Below are positions 26,219 through 35,062 of a stretch of 64,000 nucleotides of DNA, in pieces. This DNA comes from Oscillatoria sp. CS-180 (GTDB lineage Bacteria > Cyanobacteriota > Cyanobacteriia > Phormidesmidales > Phormidesmidaceae), in assembly GCF_028330965.1 (NCBI RefSeq), contig NZ_JAQMUB010000063.1, forward strand, positions 1 to 64,000, in the 5' to 3' direction. The position numbers and the translations under genes are program-made. Positions within the stretch are counted from its first letter, which is position 1, and every line of letters starts with the position of its first letter. Under the pieces are notes generated by a model. It saw only the letters and a program-made list of their open reading frames with translations. It ran no database searches and was not told the origin of the DNA.

Positions 26219-27280
26219 CTAGCGTTTAGGACGAGGCTGGTAGTACACCGGCGATCCCTGATCTGCAACGAAGTGGCAATCTTTGTAAGAACGAACGAAA
26301 CTTTGCCAAATAGAGTCATCCGATTTGCGATAGTAGTCTCCCAAAACAGGCTTGATGGCTTTGGTCGCTGCCTTCAGGTGATAGTGGGGAATGCTCAGGA
26401 AAATATGGTGGGCAACGTGGGTTCCAATATTGTGGTGAATTCCGTTGAAGATACCATAATCGCGGTCAATGGTAGACAAGGCGCCTTTTAGAAAATGCCA
26501 ATCATCGTTGGTATACCAAGGAATATCGGCTTCTGTATGGTGAAGCCACGTTACCAAGTCTAGCCAGATAACAAAGATGACGTAAGGAATGAGGTAGTAC
26601 GTCGTCAAGAAACCCAACCCATATTGGTATCCCAGCCATCCCAGAAAGCACACCATACCGATGATCCAGCAGGTACTCGTGAGTACACATCGCCTTTCAG
26701 AAGGCTGGAAAAGAGGGCTATTAGGTGAGAAGTGGGAGCCTTTACGATTGGGCGATCGCTTGAATAGGTAGATTGGGTAGGCCAGCAGAGGCAGATAGAA
26801 CCGCACCAGTTTCTCAGGCCAAGACATCGCGTTGTACTTCGACTCGGTGATGGGATACCAGCTCTCATCAGTGTCGATATTACCCGTATTAGCATGATGG
26901 GTACGGTGGCTAATGCGCCAGCCGTGGAAAGGCACCAAAATCGGAGTGTGACTTAGATGTCCAATGAGATTGTTAAGCCATCTTTGTCTAGAGAACGATC
27001 CGTGACCGCAATCATGCCCAACGACAAATAAGGCCCAGAACATCGTGCCTTGAGCAAACCAAAAGACGGGCAGAAACCACCACGAATCGATAGCGGCGGC
27101 CAGAGCATATAGCCCTGCGATGATGCCGATATCCAAGAAAAAATAGGCGAGCGATCGTAAAGCAGACGGCTTGAAACAATAAGCAGGAATTGCGGCTCGA
27201 ATCTCCTTCAAGGTGAACGGTAAATCTCTAGATGAGCGGTTTGGATGTGGACTAGATTGTAATTGCACTGCGTCTTTCAA
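26219..27280 (-). CDS. desB: Omega-3 acyl-lipid desaturase, DesB type
   Basis: A 353-residue membrane-bound di-iron desaturase that introduces a double bond at the omega-3 position of fatty acids esterified to glycerolipids, using ferredoxin. The three histidine boxes are present: HDCGH (GHDCGHGSF), HRTHH (ISHRTHHANTGNIDTDESW) and HVAHH (IGTHVAHHIF). The ANTGNIDTDESWYP stretch after box 2 separates DesB and FAD7/8 from DesA. Four hydrophobic segments are visible. The frame opens with TTG, and GTG at 27268 is an alternative start. It follows desA on the same strand, 294 bp away, with a repeat element in between. Cold induction is known for the family. Confidence 0.92.
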   Translation of the reverse strand: MKDAVQLQSSPHPNRSSRDLPFTLKEIRAAIPAYCFKPSALRSLAYFFLDIGIIAGLYALAAAIDSWWFLPVFWFAQGTMFWALFVVGHDCGHGSFSRQRWLNNLIGHLSHTPILVPFHGWRISHRTHHANTGNIDTDESWYPITESKYNAMSWPEKLVRFYLPLLAYPIYLFKRSPNRKGSHFSPNSPLFQPSERRCVLTSTCWIIGMVCFLGWLGYQYGLGFLTTYYLIPYVIFVIWLDLVTWLHHTEADIPWYTNDDWHFLKGALSTIDRDYGIFNGIHHNIGTHVAHHIFLSIPHYHLKAATKAIKPVLGDYYRKSDDSIWQSFVRSYKDCHFVADQGSPVYYQPRPKR

Positions 27281-27400
27281 ATTCCAATAGAGGTGTGCTC
27301 TGACAGACAGTCAGAATCGATTCAAATGTCGGTCAATTCTGTTGATCAGAAAGGCAGCTTAAAAGGACTCATCGTTATCAGCAAACTAGGTCTCAGCACA

Positions 27401-27496
27401 CTAGTACCGCTATGCGGAATTCAGAATTCAAAACTAAGGCAGATAAGCTTTCCAAACGTTTTACAAGGTGAGCCTACTGCTGCCGTCGTGTACTAG
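27401..27496. repeat. MITE-like repeat family 1, copy C
   Basis: A 96-bp element from CTAGTAC (27401-27407) to GTACTAG (27490-27496). Internal blocks GCGGAATTCAGAATTCAAAA, CTAAGGCAGATAAGCTTTCC and GGTGAGCCTACTGCTGCCGT match copy A at 19912-20037. It is inserted between desA and desB and may separate their transcription or affect mRNA processing. No coding capacity. Confidence 0.88.
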
Positions 27497-27574
27497 AGAG
27501 CTGCCTCAGTTTCTCTGAGACGATGAATACCGGAAAGCCTTCTGCAACAGTCTCTAAAGCACCTTAAGCATGGG

Positions 27575-28624
27575 CTAGCGAAGACTATCAAACGGTCGAT
27601 AGGCTCTATCCGCGTCATAAAGGTGACATTTTTGGGTGATTTGAGTCATGAGCTGCCAGGAAAACCGGCGAGTATGAATATATTCACCCCAGTTTTGTAC
27701 CAGGCTTCTGTGGGCCGCTCGTAAGTTGTAAGAAGGGATACCGACCGAAATATGGTGTGGGACATGCACATTGATGTCGTGGCAAAGAACTTCGACCCAC
27801 TTAGGATAGGTGCAGTGAACAGTCCCACTCAACTGGGCCGGCACAGCAGACCACTGCTCTTTCGGATGAAACTGAATCTCAGGAATGGTGTGATGCACGA
27901 TAGTGAACGTGCTCATCCAGAAGTGATACCCCAACCAAGGCATGAGCCAAAATTTCACAATGCCCCAGAGGCCCAGAGTGAAGTACATCGTGGGGAAGAA
28001 AATAGCAGCGAAAATAGCAACGACTGCGATGGAAACTTTGACAGCAGGACGATCGCGCTTAGAAAAGTTCTCTGGCTTAAAGTGCAATACGGCCCAGTGT
28101 GCGATCGACCCTGTCCACCAAAAGACTCCGCGGAGTGCTCGATAGCCCATTTGCAACCAGCTCGGAGCGGCTTGAAATGCTTCTACTGTCCATGGCTCCC
28201 AAGCATTGTCAACATGCAGCTTGTTGGTATGGACATGATGATGGTCATGCAGAATCCGCCAGCAGTGAAACGGATAAACCAGCGGCATCATCGTGATATG
28301 CCCAACCCAATCGTTGACCCAGCGCTTTTTAGCAAAGGAACGATGTCCGCAATCATGCCCAACGACGAAGAGACCTGTTGCAGCAGTACCTGTAAAAAAC
28401 CAAGCAACCGGAAGTAAATACCAGGGAGAGAAAGCGATCGCGCAGTATCCGATGACAACACCTATCACCGTAACTAAGACTGACAGCCAAGCTTTTCGCC
28501 AATCTTTCTCAAAACAGGATTTAGGAATAGTTCGAATCACGTCACTCAGCTTTAAGTCACTCAACGCTAAGGAAGGATCTGCTAGGGTAGACACCTGAGC
28601 AGTGGGGGGAAGTGTAGCAGTCAT
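27575..28624 (-). CDS. desA: Delta-12 acyl-lipid desaturase, DesA type
   Basis: A 349-residue membrane di-iron desaturase that converts oleoyl to linoleoyl chains on glycerolipids. Histidine boxes: HDCGH (GHDCGHRSF), HDHHH in [19 protein letters not shown] and HVPHH near the C-terminus ([19 protein letters not shown]). The sequence [14 protein letters not shown] after box 2 is characteristic of DesA rather than DesB or DesC. Length is normal. The product is the substrate for DesB encoded downstream, so the two are consecutive steps of polyunsaturated fatty acid synthesis for membrane fluidity in the cold. Confidence 0.94.
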   Translation of the reverse strand: MTATLPPTAQVSTLADPSLALSDLKLSDVIRTIPKSCFEKDWRKAWLSVLVTVIGVVIGYCAIAFSPWYLLPVAWFFTGTAATGLFVVGHDCGHRSFAKKRWVNDWVGHITMMPLVYPFHCWRILHDHHHVHTNKLHVDNAWEPWTVEAFQAAPSWLQMGYRALRGVFWWTGSIAHWAVLHFKPENFSKRDRPAVKVSIAVVAIFAAIFFPTMYFTLGLWGIVKFWLMPWLGYHFWMSTFTIVHHTIPEIQFHPKEQWSAVPAQLSGTVHCTYPKWVEVLCHDINVHVPHHISVGIPSYNLRAAHRSLVQNWGEYIHTRRFSWQLMTQITQKCHLYDADRAYRPFDSLR

Positions 28625-29014
28625 TCAGAGCCTCGAATAAAAACCAGACTTTTCGTCAGCATGCTGTTAGAGAAGAAGCTTCCCCGTTCCAATTTCAATC
28701 ACAGGACTAACACCATGAAGGTGTCATTTTGATAATTTTCATCAAGGAAAAATAACAAACAGCCAAAAACACCCAAAAAGTCTGATAAGCAAACCTAAGT
28801 AGTCTACCGCACAGCGGATGCCAGCACTATCACGCGCATAGGTCAAATTAAAAGACTTGAGTCATCGTGTGAGAATACCTCTAGAAAATCTAATCACTGG
28901 CAAAATTACATCGCTAGTTCAGCACTTGAGATTTTGGAGAACCCTGGGTACTAAACATTTGGGACAAGTACCCGAAAATTGTAAATTAGAGATGACCTGC
29001 ACTCTGGTAATACC
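28625..29014. promoter_or_regulatory. Divergent promoter region of desA and dxr
   Basis: A 390-bp AT-rich spacer between two divergent genes. A small hairpin ACACCATGAAGGTGT lies at 28712-28726 in the desA leader. Otherwise I see no specific operator. desA transcripts in other cyanobacteria are cold-inducible; no sequence evidence for this can be given here. Confidence 0.4.
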
Positions 29015-30208
29015 GTGAAAGCGATCACTTTGCTCGGCTCCACTGGTTCAATTGGGACCCAAACGTTAGACATCTTAGAGTCCCATCCTGAGGACTTCCG
29101 GCTAGTGGGGATCGCAGCAGGGAACAACGTAGAATTACTCGCTCAGCAAGTGCGTCAGTTCAGACCAGAGATTGTAGCCATTTGCAATGAGAGCAAGTTG
29201 GAAAGCCTGAGAGAAGCACTTGCCGACCTTGATCCCCAACCGCAGATATTAGCCGGAGATGAGGGCGTTGTAGAGGTCGCCCGCTATGGGGACGCCGAAG
29301 CCGTCGTCACAGGCATAGTAGGGTGTGCTGGGCTTTTACCAACACTAGCGGCGATCGCAGCAGGCAAAGACATTGCCCTCGCCAACAAAGAAACGCTTAT
29401 TGCCGGCGGTCCAGCCGTATTGCCTCTGGTTGAGAAGCATGGTGTCAAGCTGTTACCTGCCGACTCCGAACACTCCGCCATCTTCCAGTGCTTGCAAGGG
29501 GTTCCTGATCGCGGTCTGCGACGGATTATCCTCACTGCCTCTGGGGGTGCCTTCCGAGATTGGCCCACTGAGAAATTACCTCAGGTAACAGTCGCTGATG
29601 CCCTCAAACATCCTAACTGGAGCATGGGCCGCAAAATTACGGTGGACTCTGCCACCCTCATGAACAAGGGCCTTGAGGTGATCGAGGCGCACTATCTATT
29701 TGGGATGGATTACGACGATATTGATATTGTGATTCACCCTCAAAGCATTATTCATTCGCTCATTGAGCTGCAAGATACCTCAGTGCTAGCACAATTAGGC
29801 TGGCCCGATATGCGATTGCCCCTCCTGTATGCCATCTCCTGGCCCGATCGCATTTACACCGACTGGGAACCGCTAGACTTGGTCAAAGCTGGCGACCTGA
29901 CCTTCCGCGAACCCGACCACGCTAAGTATCCCTGCATGGATATTGCCTATGCCGCAGGTCGGGCCGGAGGCACCATGACGGCTGTATTAAATGCTGCTAA
30001 TGAGCAAGCCGTAGCGCTGTTTCTAGATAAGAAAATCAGCTATCTAGACATTCCCAAAGTGATCGAGCAAGTATGCGATCGCCACCGCATCGACCTCAAT
30101 GCTCAGCCCTCTTTGGAAGACATCTTGGCAGTAGACGACTGGGCCCGCTTGCAAACCCTAGCGGTCAGCGAAACTCTCACACGACCTGTTGCCGTCTCCA
30201 TGGGTTAG
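29015..30208 (+). CDS. dxr: 1-deoxy-D-xylulose 5-phosphate reductoisomerase
   Basis: A 397-residue NADPH-dependent enzyme of the MEP isoprenoid pathway, which makes carotenoid, chlorophyll phytol and quinone precursors. Seen: NADPH loop [15 protein letters not shown] at the N-terminus, [10 protein letters not shown], the metal and substrate site [14 protein letters not shown], the flexible loop [10 protein letters not shown], and [28 protein letters not shown]. Length is typical. GTG start. It is followed 4 bp later by a small membrane protein gene, likely cotranscribed. Confidence 0.97.
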   Translation: MKAITLLGSTGSIGTQTLDILESHPEDFRLVGIAAGNNVELLAQQVRQFRPEIVAICNESKLESLREALADLDPQPQILAGDEGVVEVARYGDAEAVVTGIVGCAGLLPTLAAIAAGKDIALANKETLIAGGPAVLPLVEKHGVKLLPADSEHSAIFQCLQGVPDRGLRRIILTASGGAFRDWPTEKLPQVTVADALKHPNWSMGRKITVDSATLMNKGLEVIEAHYLFGMDYDDIDIVIHPQSIIHSLIELQDTSVLAQLGWPDMRLPLLYAISWPDRIYTDWEPLDLVKAGDLTFREPDHAKYPCMDIAYAAGRAGGTMTAVLNAANEQAVALFLDKKISYLDIPKVIEQVCDRHRIDLNAQPSLEDILAVDDWARLQTLAVSETLTRPVAVSMG

Positions 30209-30212
30209 CGTC

Positions 30213-30422
30213 GTGGAACTCGTTATCGTCATTGGCGCGATCGTCATTTCCTTTTTGGTCTTCACTTGGCTGCTCAGAATCGTTCGAGCAACCTTCAAAA
30301 CAGCGATTCTAGTTGCGGTAACGCTGCTGATTTTGCAAATCATTTTCGGCATCGGACCCCAAACCCTATGGGAACAGGTTCGAGATTCGCTACCTGGATT
30401 TGAACCTGTTAATTTTCAGTGA
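30213..30422 (+). CDS. Small membrane protein cotranscribed with dxr
   Basis: A 69-residue protein from the GTG at 30213, 4 bp after the dxr stop. It has two hydrophobic segments (VIVIGAIVISFLVFTWLL and TAILVAVTLLILQIIFGIG) separated by a short basic linker, and an acidic tail. An open frame from TTG at 30189 overlaps dxr and is less likely. Small cyanobacterial membrane proteins with this C-terminal FGIGPQTLWEQV pattern exist from memory, but function is unknown. Confidence 0.65.
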   Translation: MELVIVIGAIVISFLVFTWLLRIVRATFKTAILVAVTLLILQIIFGIGPQTLWEQVRDSLPGFEPVNFQ

Positions 30423-30837
30423 AGAGACCAGAAAACCTACGTTAGCGTGAAAGAGAAGCTTTTCAGGAAAAAGCCATTTCTCGTCCTAACGAACGGGAAC
30501 GTGTTTAAGTATCAACTTTGAGCTTTGGATTTGCCGATGACTCAATCATTCAAAACTCAAAAGTGAGAACTTAAAATTCATTCATTCCTAAGAGACAGTC
30601 AAGAATTAGGCATTTTCACGAAATCTTTAGGCTTCAGCTTAAAGCGAACTCGTTTAACCCATCCTTGCCTATTTGAGCGGTCTCTTTAAAGCACTAACGT
30701 ACTGTTGTTAAACTCAATGGGATGAATCGATAATGCGGTGAATCAGAACGAGGTGGAAGACCAGAAGTGCTTGAATGTTCGTCTGAATTCTTTAAAGGCG
30801 TCTACACATTAGTCTACACATTAAAGGAGTATTGAAG
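30423..30837. other. Spacer, no gene seen
   Basis: No convincing gene. TCTACACATTA occurs twice in tandem around 30801-30823, just before the ribosome site AAAGGAGT of the next gene. Nothing else can be supported. Confidence 0.4.
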
Positions 30838-31191
30838 GTGCCTATTCCAGATTGGTTGAAATCACAAAAGGTTGAAGCCCAGTTTCGAGTTGGTGAAGAA
30901 GAATGGCAGCTCATCAACATTACGCTAGAGGATGACCAGGGACAGTACGCGGCTCCAGATGATAGTGAGAAGGGAATTCTTCATTACATCGCCCACGGGC
31001 AACATCCTCATGGCGGCGAAGTTTTTCTCATTCATTGGCAAGAAAGCCACGGTCCCCTCGCTGGCCACACGGGTATTGATACTTTATGGTTTCAAAAGCG
31101 AGAGGAAGGGATTGCGGTGCGAGGGACCTTCTTTTTAGATCAAAGTACCGATTATGGGGAAATTAGCAGTGCCACCACGCTGTTACGGTAA
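30838..31191 (+). CDS. Hypothetical soluble protein
   Basis: A 117-residue protein with no signal or membrane segments. The GTG at 30838 lies at a good distance from AAAGGAGT (30823-30830); the TTG at 30832 is too close. Mixed alpha/beta composition with a histidine-containing central block (ILHYIAHGQHPHGGEVFLIH) and an ISSATTLLR end. I recognise no family. It is followed by hairpin-forming sequence (CGGGTTG at 31253 with CAACCCG at 31282). Confidence 0.6.
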   Translation: MPIPDWLKSQKVEAQFRVGEEEWQLINITLEDDQGQYAAPDDSEKGILHYIAHGQHPHGGEVFLIHWQESHGPLAGHTGIDTLWFQKREEGIAVRGTFFLDQSTDYGEISSATTLLR

Positions 31192-31787
31192 TCCAAGCCG
31201 TAAGCTTGCCTGCATAGACTTTACAGAACACAACTGCTTTAAAAAGAAAAAGTCGGGTTGAAGACATCTCTAAAGAAGCTCCAACCCGAGCCGTGCTCAA
31301 GGAGCACACGCGAGTCTACAGGATGTTTTGATCATGGCCCACTTATTCTTCAGTCACCATAGGGAAAAGTTCAGTTAAATTCAGGTGTTTTCTAAGCTCC
31401 GTATGCCTACATAAGCCTACCGAGAAAACGCTACCGGCGTCAGTAAGATGACTAGCTCTCGGAACTTTATGTCCCGAGAGCTGTTGCTGCAAAGGATCCT
31501 GAGACATCGAATCGTGCTTGAGCACAGTTACAGTCTTATAACGGCCTACGCAAAAACTCAGAGACAAGTGCTTGAGCCCAATGGATCGAAATAAGAGACA
31601 ATTCGGCATTGACGTAAAGCTCACGTCAGTTTTGAACTATTAGGATCGCGTCATCCAGCACAAAATGCCCCGATCAGCGCGGCGGTGCTACCCTTCAGCA
31701 AAACTCCATTTATAACAAAAGGCAGGAAGCATCGTGCTTCCTGCCTTTTGTTTCAAACGTGTCCTTGTCTAACTCAACCCAGCAGTA
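31192..31787. other. Convergent spacer with hairpins
   Basis: No gene I can support; a minus-strand frame at 31343-31624 lacks recognisable features. The region holds several stem-loops: CGGGTTG/CAACCCG near 31253-31288, GTGCTC/GAGCAC near 31293-31308, AGCTCTCGG/CCGAGAGCT at about 31451-31482, and the strong hairpin at 31717-31750 (listed separately). The density of stems is notable for a spacer between convergent genes. Confidence 0.4.
31717..31750 (-). terminator. Strong hairpin terminator of htpG
   Basis: AAAAGGCAGGAAGCA (31717-31731) pairs perfectly with TGCTTCCTGCCTTTT (31735-31749). On the minus strand the stem ends in a T-run, 39 bp after the htpG stop. The arms are also A- and T-flanked on the plus strand, so it may serve both directions. 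Confidence 0.85.
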
Positions 31788-33770
31788 CTATTTCGTCAGT
31801 TGAGTCAGCAGTTTGCTAGACCGTTCCACAAACGACTTCATGCCGTTAGCATCAAACCCTTTCTGAGCCATCAGCGCAAGATCATACACATGCTGACAAA
31901 TAAGATTTGCCATCTCGCCTGCCGGAGAGCTAGATCCATCAGGCTGCACGATCGCACTCTTGCCCATCGTAGACAGATTCTGGATGAGCGGATGAGCCGT
32001 GTTAACTAGCAAAACGTGATCTTCAGGAAACTCAGCATTGGTTTGCTGCATCATCGCCATCATTTCCTGCATTCGACGAGTAGCCTCCGGCAGCAGCACC
32101 ATGGCAGGCGGCGTATCGGGATTGTCTGTTTTCAGCGCCTCGGTTCTTACGGTGACCTGAGGTCTGCCAAGGGCCGCTTCAAACAGTCCTTTGATCTCTT
32201 CATCGCGAGTTTTGTTGGTATTAGGATCAACAATTTCGCTGTCCTTATCCTTATCGAGCAGCGCATCATCCAGATCAGCATCCACCCGCGAGAACTTAAC
32301 ATCCGAGTACTGCTGCTCCAGGAAAGTGACGAAATGGCTGTCGATAAACGTGTCCAGAAACAGCACTTCCAATCCCTGAGATTGATGCAGCGCAATGTAA
32401 GTCGCCTGTGAGGCCTCATCCGTCGCATAAAAGACGCGATTCTCATGGCGCTCTTTGTTGCGCTCCAGATAGTCCTTCAGATTGGTGTAGTAATACCCGT
32501 TTGCATCTGTCGGCACATCGGACTCAGAATTCACCTCTGCCCAAGCATCCCCTTCATCAGATTGGACTTCAACCTTAGCCGACTCATCGCTAGTTGCGCC
32601 CAGTTTTGCCGTCGTACGGAAGATAATGAAGTCTTCTACCTGCTGCTTAAACTTATCGTCGTTCATGGAGCCGAACTTGACGAAAGTGCCCAAGTCTTGC
32701 CACGACATAATGTACTTAGCAAGATCGCTTCGATAGAGGCCCTTCAGACTGTCACCCACCTTACGAGCAATATAGTCAGAAATTTTGCGGACGGTGCGAT
32801 CGTTCTGCAAAAAGCTTCGAGAAACATTCAACGGAATGTCAGGGCTATCAATCACACCCCGCAAAGGCATCAAGAAGCGAGGAATAATCTCTTCACAATT
32901 GTCGCTGACGAAGACCTGGCTGCAGAAAAGTTTGATGCTGCTCTTAGTGACATCAATATCAGGCTTGAGCTTAGGAAAGTAAAGAATCCCATTCACAGCA
33001 AAGGGATAGTCCGTATTAAGATGCACCCACAGCAGTGGATCCTCTTGAAAAGGATAGAGATAGCGATAGAACTCTAAATACTCCTCATCGCTCATCGCAT
33101 TCAGAGACTTTTTCCAAGGCGCTTCATGCTTATTAACAACCTCGTCCTCCATCTTGATGGGAACGGGCAAGAAGTCGCAATAGGTTTTGATGAGCTGCTT
33201 AACACGAGCATCTTCTAGATACTCCTGCTCGTCTTCCAACAAATGCAGCGTCACCGTGGTGCCCACACTGACTCGCTCTGAAGGAGACAGCTCAAACTCA
33301 GTCGTACCGTCACAGCTCCAGTGAACCGCCTCAGCCCCTTCTTGATAAGAGAGGGTATCAATCTCAACTTGGCTAGACACCATAAAAGAGGAATAGAAGC
33401 CAAGACCAAAGTGTCCAATAATGCTGGCGTCACCACTCTCTTTGTACTTAGAAATGAACTCTTCTGCACTGGAGAAAGCCACCTGGTTGATGTACTTCTT
33501 GACCTCCTCGGCAGTCATTCCCAAGCCCGTATCCGAAATGCTGAGGGTTTTCGCGTCTTTGTCAATCGTAATTCGAATCTCAGGACTGCTCACGTCACCC
33601 GAATACTGCCCTGAGCGAGCCAGAAGGGAGAGCTTTTGAATCGCGTCTACTCCGTTGGAAACCAGCTCTCGCAGAAAAATTTCGTGGTCAGAATAAAGCC
33701 ATTTCTTGATAATGGGGAAAATATTCTCAGTATGGATACTGATGTTGCCTTTCTCAAGGATTGTTGCCAT
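31788..33770 (-). CDS. htpG: Chaperone HtpG (Hsp90)
   Basis: A 660-residue cytosolic ATP-dependent chaperone. The GHKL ATPase domain shows LRELVSNGVDAIQKL, DTGLGMTAEEV and GHFGLGFYSSFMV (ATP lid and nucleotide motifs), and the middle domain has the conserved FLMPLRGVIDSPDIPLNVSRSFLQ block. Length is normal for cyanobacterial HtpG. Known roles in cyanobacteria include heat and oxidative stress tolerance and phycobilisome and haem-enzyme maturation. No CIRCE element is visible upstream. Monocistronic with its own terminator. Confidence 0.97.
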   Translation of the reverse strand: MATILEKGNISIHTENIFPIIKKWLYSDHEIFLRELVSNGVDAIQKLSLLARSGQYSGDVSSPEIRITIDKDAKTLSISDTGLGMTAEEVKKYINQVAFSSAEEFISKYKESGDASIIGHFGLGFYSSFMVSSQVEIDTLSYQEGAEAVHWSCDGTTEFELSPSERVSVGTTVTLHLLEDEQEYLEDARVKQLIKTYCDFLPVPIKMEDEVVNKHEAPWKKSLNAMSDEEYLEFYRYLYPFQEDPLLWVHLNTDYPFAVNGILYFPKLKPDIDVTKSSIKLFCSQVFVSDNCEEIIPRFLMPLRGVIDSPDIPLNVSRSFLQNDRTVRKISDYIARKVGDSLKGLYRSDLAKYIMSWQDLGTFVKFGSMNDDKFKQQVEDFIIFRTTAKLGATSDESAKVEVQSDEGDAWAEVNSESDVPTDANGYYYTNLKDYLERNKERHENRVFYATDEASQATYIALHQSQGLEVLFLDTFIDSHFVTFLEQQYSDVKFSRVDADLDDALLDKDKDSEIVDPNTNKTRDEEIKGLFEAALGRPQVTVRTEALKTDNPDTPPAMVLLPEATRRMQEMMAMMQQTNAEFPEDHVLLVNTAHPLIQNLSTMGKSAIVQPDGSSSPAGEMANLICQHVYDLALMAQKGFDANGMKSFVERSSKLLTQLTK

Positions 33771-33885
33771 AGTCCTGCGATCTACGTTTTCAAGTCAGCA
33801 TAAACGGCTTTATCATCATCGGCGATCGCCTTTTTCATCAAGGGCAATATTTCCCTAGGCGAGTACGGTTTACCCTACAGCGAAA

Positions 33886-34563
33886 TCAAACTAGCCCACC
33901 CCGCAAAGCAGCCACTGCTGCTTGAACGCGATCGTCCACTGACAGTTTATTCATAATGCTCCGTAAATGCGTTTTGACTGTACTAATACTGAGAAACAGT
34001 TCAGACGCAATTTCGGGATTACTTTTCCCTTCAACAATTAGCCTGAGGACATCTAGTTCTCGCTTAGACAAATCAATTTCAGGACAAGGTGGATGAGCAT
34101 ACTGGAGATGTCCGATGACCTGGCGAGCGATCTGTGGATCAAGATAGGCCGCTCCGTTTTGAGCACAACTCAACGCGATTTCCAGCTGTTCCAAACTAGT
34201 ACCCTTGATGCAATACGCATCTGCACCGCTAGCAAGGGCAGCAATCATTTCAACATCAGCCGTATGAGAGGTCAACATAACGACTCGGGTGTTGGGACTT
34301 TGCTGCTTGATCTGTTGGGTGGCCGCTATCCCATCGAGCTGTGGTAGACCAATATCCATCACCACCAAATCAGGTTTGAGGGTAAGCGTGGCAGCAATTC
34401 CCGAATAGCCATCTTCAGCCCGACCAACAACCTGAAAATGGTCATAGTTAGCTAGAAACTGTTCCAATCCCAGCTGCATCACCGGGTCATCTTCTACGAT
34501 GACAATTCGCAAAGGAGAATCAGATTGAGGTTCAGAATCAGACGGTGTTGATCCATTTAGCAT
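33886..34563 (-). CDS. NarL/FixJ-family response regulator
   Basis: A 225-residue transcription regulator. The receiver has the acidic pair in IVEDDPVM, phospho-acceptor Asp70 (VVMDIGLPQLDG), a switch threonine (VVMLTSH) and the lysine in CIKGTS. The C-terminal LuxR-type helix-turn-helix is complete: LSKRELDVLRLIVEGKSNPE, then FLSISTVKTHLRSIMNKLSV. The ATG at 34563 follows TAAGGAACCCC, a better start than the open-frame beginning at 34611. No kinase gene is adjacent. Target unknown. Confidence 0.92.
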   Translation of the reverse strand: MLNGSTPSDSEPQSDSPLRIVIVEDDPVMQLGLEQFLANYDHFQVVGRAEDGYSGIAATLTLKPDLVVMDIGLPQLDGIAATQQIKQQSPNTRVVMLTSHTADVEMIAALASGADAYCIKGTSLEQLEIALSCAQNGAAYLDPQIARQVIGHLQYAHPPCPEIDLSKRELDVLRLIVEGKSNPEIASELFLSISTVKTHLRSIMNKLSVDDRVQAAVAALRGGLV

Positions 34564-35062
34564 GGGGTTCCTTACAAGCACAGATGAAAGACTCAAGGCA
34601 CGCAAAACCATGCAGCTACTCTGCTCAATCTTGTCGATGATGTTAGGGGAGCGTCATCCCCCCCCCTTAACGCCAGAAAGGTCTACACAATTTCGAGATG
34701 CGTTGACTGAACCAAGAAACTAATAATAACTAACGGATCAAGGAGATTGGAAATCGATTTGAATAATAAATTAAATCAGTAGCTAAAGTCTATTTCTATC
34801 TAGAAAACTGGAAACAATGATTGGAATTTTTAATACAAACAGTTTATTTAACAAGTTATTTTGTATGTCTAGATGCCCTTATTTGTTCCCTTGATTAACA
34901 GTCCTTAATCAAAGAAAAAGGTTTAGCTCTACAGACAAACAAGCGATCGCCCTCAGCAAATACAGATGATTGACTGACAAAAGTTGCTCATTGCAAGAGT
35001 TTTGCCAGTCAATCAAAAGAGGCTTACTAGGGGTTTTGCAGGGCTGCAACTAACTTAATAGC
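34564..35062. other. AT-rich spacer, no gene seen
   Basis: About 500 bp with low GC and an eight- to nine-residue C-run around 34660. It must hold the promoter of the LuxR-type regulator. No gene, hairpin of note or repeat can be supported. Confidence 0.4.

Noticed and set aside
26030-26491. 153-codon plus-strand frame overlapping the end of desB
   Set aside because: It is antisense to the conserved C-terminal part of desB and runs through its terminator.
27752-28417. 221-codon plus-strand frame antisense to desA
   Set aside because: Lies entirely opposite the conserved desaturase coding region; a shadow of its codon bias.
31343-31624. 93-codon frame on the minus strand upstream of the htpG terminator
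   Set aside because: Crosses a hairpin, lacks a ribosome site and no family is recognised.
33771-33885. CIRCE operator for htpG
   Set aside because: The expected inverted repeat TTAGCACTC/GAGTGCTAA is absent.
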